Source: Acidobacteriaceae bacterium
GTDB lineage: Bacteria; Acidobacteriota; Terriglobia; Terriglobales; Acidobacteriaceae
Reading direction: 5' to 3'
NCBI GenBank assembly: GCA_003165855.1
Contig: PMXH01000530.1
Coordinates: 1-16,021 of the forward strand
Length of the DNA: 16,021 nt
Both the position numbers and the translations under genes were made by a program. Positions 12,991 through 16,021 of this stretch are shown piece after piece. The notes beneath the pieces are model-generated. The model ran no database searches. It saw nothing but the letters and a program-made list of their open reading frames with translations, and was not told the origin of the DNA. Numbering within the stretch: position 1 is the stretch's first letter; each line of letters begins with the position of its first letter.

Positions 12991-15654
12991 ATGGGCCTTA
13001 CCTCAGGCACCAAACTCGGGCGGTATGAGATCCTGACTTCCGCCGGCGCTGGCGGCATGGGTGAGGTGTATCGAGCGCGGGACGCGCGGCTGAACCGTGA
13101 TGTGGCCATCAAAGTCCTGCCTGTCGCGTTTGCCAGCGATCAGGAGAGGTTGCGGCGCTTCCAACAGGAGGCGCAGGCGGTGGCTGCGCTTAATCATCCC
13201 AATATTTTGGCGATTCATGATTTTGGCGAGCACGTAGGCTCGCCTTACATCGTCACGGAATTCTTGGAGGGCGAGACCCTGCGCGTCCGCTTGGGGGCGG
13301 GGGCGTTGCCGGTGCGCAAGGCTAGCGAGTATGCGGAGCAGATCGCACGCGGGCTGGCGGCGGCGCATGAGAGGGGCATTGTTCATCGCGACCTGAAGCC
13401 GGAAAACATTTTTGTCACGCGCGACGGGCGGGTGAAGATTCTGGACTTTGGCCTGGCCAAGCTCACACGTCCGGATGCGGCGATTTCTTCCGATGCGGCG
13501 ACACTGGCCTCGCAAACTGAGCCGGGAATTGTGATGGGCACGGCTGGCTACATGTCGCCCGAGCAGGTGAAGGGGCAGGTTGCGGACCATCGGTCAGATC
13601 TGTTCAGCTTTGGGGCGATTCTTTACGAGATGCTTTCGGGCAAGCGCGCGTTTCGCGGCGAGACTTCGGTCGAGACCATGAGCGCGATTCTGAAAGAGGA
13701 TCCGCCGGAGTTTGCGGAAACGAACCGGACGGTTCCGCCTGCGCTCGATAAGATCGTGCGGCACTGCCTGGAGAAGAATCCCGAGGAGCGGTTTCAGTCG
13801 GCGCGCGATGTGGCGTTTGCGCTGGGAGCGCTGTCGGATTCGGGCAGCGCCGCAACGCCTGTGGTTAAGGCGGTAAGCGGAGCATGGGGAAAGAGGTTGC
13901 GCATCGCAGCCGAAGTGTCTCTTGTCGCTGCTGCCATCGCCCTGAGCGTTCTACTCACACGGCGTTCTGAGAAACCGGAACCCAACCTGCAAGCGGCAAT
14001 TCTGCCGCCGCCCGGCGATGGCTTCTGGTCGAACATCACACAGCCAGCGGCGATTTCGCCGGACGGAAAGTTTCTCGCCATCATTGCCATGCGCAACGGC
14101 CACACCCAGTTGTGGTTGCGACGGCTGGATCAGTCCGACGCCCAACCCATTGCGGGCAGCGAGGACGCCTCAAATCCTTTCTGGTCGCCGGATAGCCGCA
14201 ACATCGCATTCTTCGTCCCAGGCAAGCTGAAGAAGGTGAATGTTTCCGGCGGCGGTGTCAGCGACATCTGTCCGGCAGGGGCATTTGGAATTGGGGGAGC
14301 GTGGTCGGCGCGTGGAGTCATCGTTTTTGCAAACTTCGGCGACGCATTAAGAATGGTATCGGACGGCGGCGGCACACCTGAATCGGTTCCCGGCGATGAA
14401 TTGCCGAGTGACTCGCTGTCTCAGATGTGGCCCGCATTTCTTCCTGATGGAAAACACTTTCTATTCTTGCAATGGAAATATCCATCCTTTGGTACGCCAG
14501 ATGACAATGTGTGGATCGGTTCTATCGACGGGGAAAAGTCAAAACGGCTTTCGCTGACCTCGACCAACGCGCAGTACTCGGAGGGATATCTGTTGTTCAG
14601 CCGAGACGGCGATCTGGTCGCGCAGAAGTTCGACCTCGGAGGGTTGGAACTGATTGGAGCTGTATTGCCTGTGGTGAGACAGATTCAATATCACACATTT
14701 CTGCATAACGGCGCGTTCACGGTTTCATCGAACGGCATCATGGTTTATGGAACGGCGGGAACCGGGGTCAATAGCCAGATGGCATGGCTGGACAGGACGG
14801 GGAAGACGATTGGGACGTTGGGCGAGCCGGGACTCTTGATTCGGCCGTCCATTTCACCCGATGGAAAGCGAGTCGCTGTTGGTATTTCGCCAAGTGATGC
14901 GCGGGAGAAAATCTGGATTTATGACGTGGAGCGAGGCACTCGCATTCCTCTCGTAGGCGAGGAATCCGGCCCAAACTTGTACCATCCTATCTGGTCTCCG
15001 GATGGCAAGCAGATCGTATATCGAGACACCGTGGGAAAGGATTCGACTCTCGTCGTGCACAACTCTGACGGCTCAGGAGAAGAACGGCGGCCCGGCGGAA
15101 TGCATTTCGACCTCATTGACCCGAGCGACTGGTCCCCCGACGGCCGCTATGTTTCCGTTGAACTGACCAAGTTTCGGGGCCGCGGGAACTGGCAGAACGT
15201 CCTTCGTGTGGCGGAACTCAAAACAGGGAAAGCCATATTCGATATCGATGATGCGAGCGGGGGCAAATTCTCCCCTGACGGGCATTGGCTTGCTTACTGC
15301 GATGGAAGCAGTGGACAAGTGTATGTAACCTCGTTTCCCGTACGAGGAGCCAAGATTGCCGTGGAATCCGCGGGCGCAGGCGATGTGCGGTGGCGTGGGG
15401 ACGGACAAGAATTGTTCTACGTAACCGATGATCAGATGATGACAGCCGTGCAGGTACATGAATCAGCGCAGGAGTTTCGGGTGCTATCTTCTCAGCCGCT
15501 ATTCCAGTTGCAGCTTCCAGACAATGTCGGTTTTTATGATGTCACGCGCGACGGCAAGCGTTTCCTGGTGAACGTCAGGACATGGAAGGAGCAAACCAAG
15601 CCCCTGATGGTCATTACAAACTGGACCGACGAACTACAGAACTCCGGCAAGTAA
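12991..15654 (+). CDS. Membrane Ser/Thr protein kinase with TolB/PD40 beta-propeller, paralogue of 7610-10309 (887 aa)
   Basis: The kinase domain (about 12-280) is complete: GAGGMG loop (19-24), Lys41, HRDLKPEN with Asp134, DFG at 152-154, and SPE at 189-191 in place of APE. The activation segment is shorter than in kinase 1. A membrane span lies at about 303-323, and the outer domain repeats the propeller motif: ISPDGKFLAI, WSPDSRNIAFF, FLPDGKHFLF, ISPDGKRVAV, WSPDGKQIVY, WSPDGRYVSV and FSPDGHWLAY, ending in TNWTDEL. It probably passes a periplasmic signal to cytoplasmic targets. The ATG at 12991 matches the start of kinase 1 (M-x-LTSGTKLG-x-YEI); an upstream TTG at 12979 overlaps the -10 box and is rejected. 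The paralogues probably arose by tandem duplication. Confidence 0.95.
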   Translation: MGLTSGTKLGRYEILTSAGAGGMGEVYRARDARLNRDVAIKVLPVAFASDQERLRRFQQEAQAVAALNHPNILAIHDFGEHVGSPYIVTEFLEGETLRVRLGAGALPVRKASEYAEQIARGLAAAHERGIVHRDLKPENIFVTRDGRVKILDFGLAKLTRPDAAISSDAATLASQTEPGIVMGTAGYMSPEQVKGQVADHRSDLFSFGAILYEMLSGKRAFRGETSVETMSAILKEDPPEFAETNRTVPPALDKIVRHCLEKNPEERFQSARDVAFALGALSDSGSAATPVVKAVSGAWGKRLRIAAEVSLVAAAIALSVLLTRRSEKPEPNLQAAILPPPGDGFWSNITQPAAISPDGKFLAIIAMRNGHTQLWLRRLDQSDAQPIAGSEDASNPFWSPDSRNIAFFVPGKLKKVNVSGGGVSDICPAGAFGIGGAWSARGVIVFANFGDALRMVSDGGGTPESVPGDELPSDSLSQMWPAFLPDGKHFLFLQWKYPSFGTPDDNVWIGSIDGEKSKRLSLTSTNAQYSEGYLLFSRDGDLVAQKFDLGGLELIGAVLPVVRQIQYHTFLHNGAFTVSSNGIMVYGTAGTGVNSQMAWLDRTGKTIGTLGEPGLLIRPSISPDGKRVAVGISPSDAREKIWIYDVERGTRIPLVGEESGPNLYHPIWSPDGKQIVYRDTVGKDSTLVVHNSDGSGEERRPGGMHFDLIDPSDWSPDGRYVSVELTKFRGRGNWQNVLRVAELKTGKAIFDIDDASGGKFSPDGHWLAYCDGSSGQVYVTSFPVRGAKIAVESAGAGDVRWRGDGQELFYVTDDQMMTAVQVHESAQEFRVLSSQPLFQLQLPDNVGFYDVTRDGKRFLVNVRTWKEQTKPLMVITNWTDELQNSGK

Positions 15655-16021
15655 ATCTTCCGCCGAAGTGTCACATATCCCTGCGGCCTTCCATCGCTTT
15701 CAGCGTGGTGATCTCGTCGGTGTACTAGATGTCGCTGCCGACCGGCGCGCCCATGCCGGTGCGCGTGACTCTTCACCCGGCCTATTGAGTTGTTGCACCA
15801 TACCGCGGGAGCTTCGCTCCGACGGAGCAGAGGAACTTCGCATTCCGGTCGGATCACGGGCAACTCTGAAATTATGATCCAAGATCGACTCCTGGCGAGC
15901 CATCAGTCGGCTTCGAGGTGATCGCGACGGGCAACGTCGTAAGGCCGGCTGTGCAGAATCCTCTATTAGCGCTCGTGCGTCCGTCGGATAGGTAATGAGA
16001 AACGTTAGGGCCCTATCGGGA
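15655..16021. other. Region without an intact gene
   Basis: No frame here has both a ribosome binding site and coding character. It contains interleaved palindromes at 15808-15828, a possible minus-strand gene remnant at 15671-15772, and a 10-bp palindrome TAGGGCCCTA at 16006-16015. No clear terminator for kinase 2 is seen. Confidence 0.5.
15808..15828. repeat. Interleaved GGAGC/GCTCC palindromes
   Basis: GGAGC (15808-15812), TTC, GCTCC (15816-15820), GAC, GGAGC (15824-15828). The middle arm can pair with either neighbour, giving two exclusive 5-bp hairpins with 3-nt loops. This compact form resembles repetitive extragenic palindromes, but only one copy is in the window. Confidence 0.45.

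Noticed and set aside
13003..13590. 195-aa minus-strand frame antisense to the kinase-2 catalytic domain
   Set aside because: It is a shadow of conserved kinase codons; the opposing frame holds every catalytic motif.
1..16021. CRISPR array, tRNA or rRNA genes
   Set aside because: No regularly spaced repeats, no tRNA-like cloverleaf and no rRNA-like sequence were noticed. This was by eye only, without a covariance search.

Overview
The window looks like chromosomal DNA of an Acidobacteriota member, probably in the Terriglobales/Koribacter/Solibacter neighbourhood. The reasons are two large Ser/Thr kinases that carry TolB/PD40-type beta-propellers, the conserved 'TNW..EL' C-terminus of both kinases, many small secreted lineage-specific proteins, and a moderately high GC content. 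This placement comes from protein character only; no rRNA or other marker gene is present.

Layout. (1) 1-3540, mostly minus strand: a run of small genes that includes a coiled-coil protein, a four-helix membrane protein, a secreted TPR protein, a secreted two-motif 'GP.+.G...d.V...G' protein and a small secreted Cys protein. It ends in a secreted-protein reading frame that looks broken by an in-frame amber codon. (2) 3700-4745, plus strand: a secreted six-cysteine protein and a second member of the two-motif family. (3) 4693-7534: a GC-rich accessory module. It holds a putative PD-(D/E)XK nuclease-like protein with a zinc knuckle and coiled coil on the minus strand. Divergent from it is a plus-strand series: zinc-ribbon protein, serine recombinase, and two small proteins that overlap by 4 nt. 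(4) 7610-15654: two tandem receptor-like Ser/Thr kinases with propeller domains, separated by an IS91-like element that encodes a tyrosine recombinase and a Y2 HUH transposase overlapping by 4 nt. (5) 15655-16021: no intact gene.

Main result. The DNA upstream of the two kinases is homologous, and the mobile element lies inside that conserved block for kinase 2. The outer part of the block (10400-10420) is left of the element, and the inner part (from 12922) is right of it. The uninterrupted version is still present upstream of kinase 1 (7527-7612). The element therefore has an internal reference for its empty site. The comparison gives a 2,501-bp insertion with the six bases CGACAA on both sides. 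Both kinase genes also share an unusual start: a consensus TATAAT ends exactly 11 nt before the ATG and no Shine-Dalgarno is visible, which predicts nearly leaderless mRNAs.
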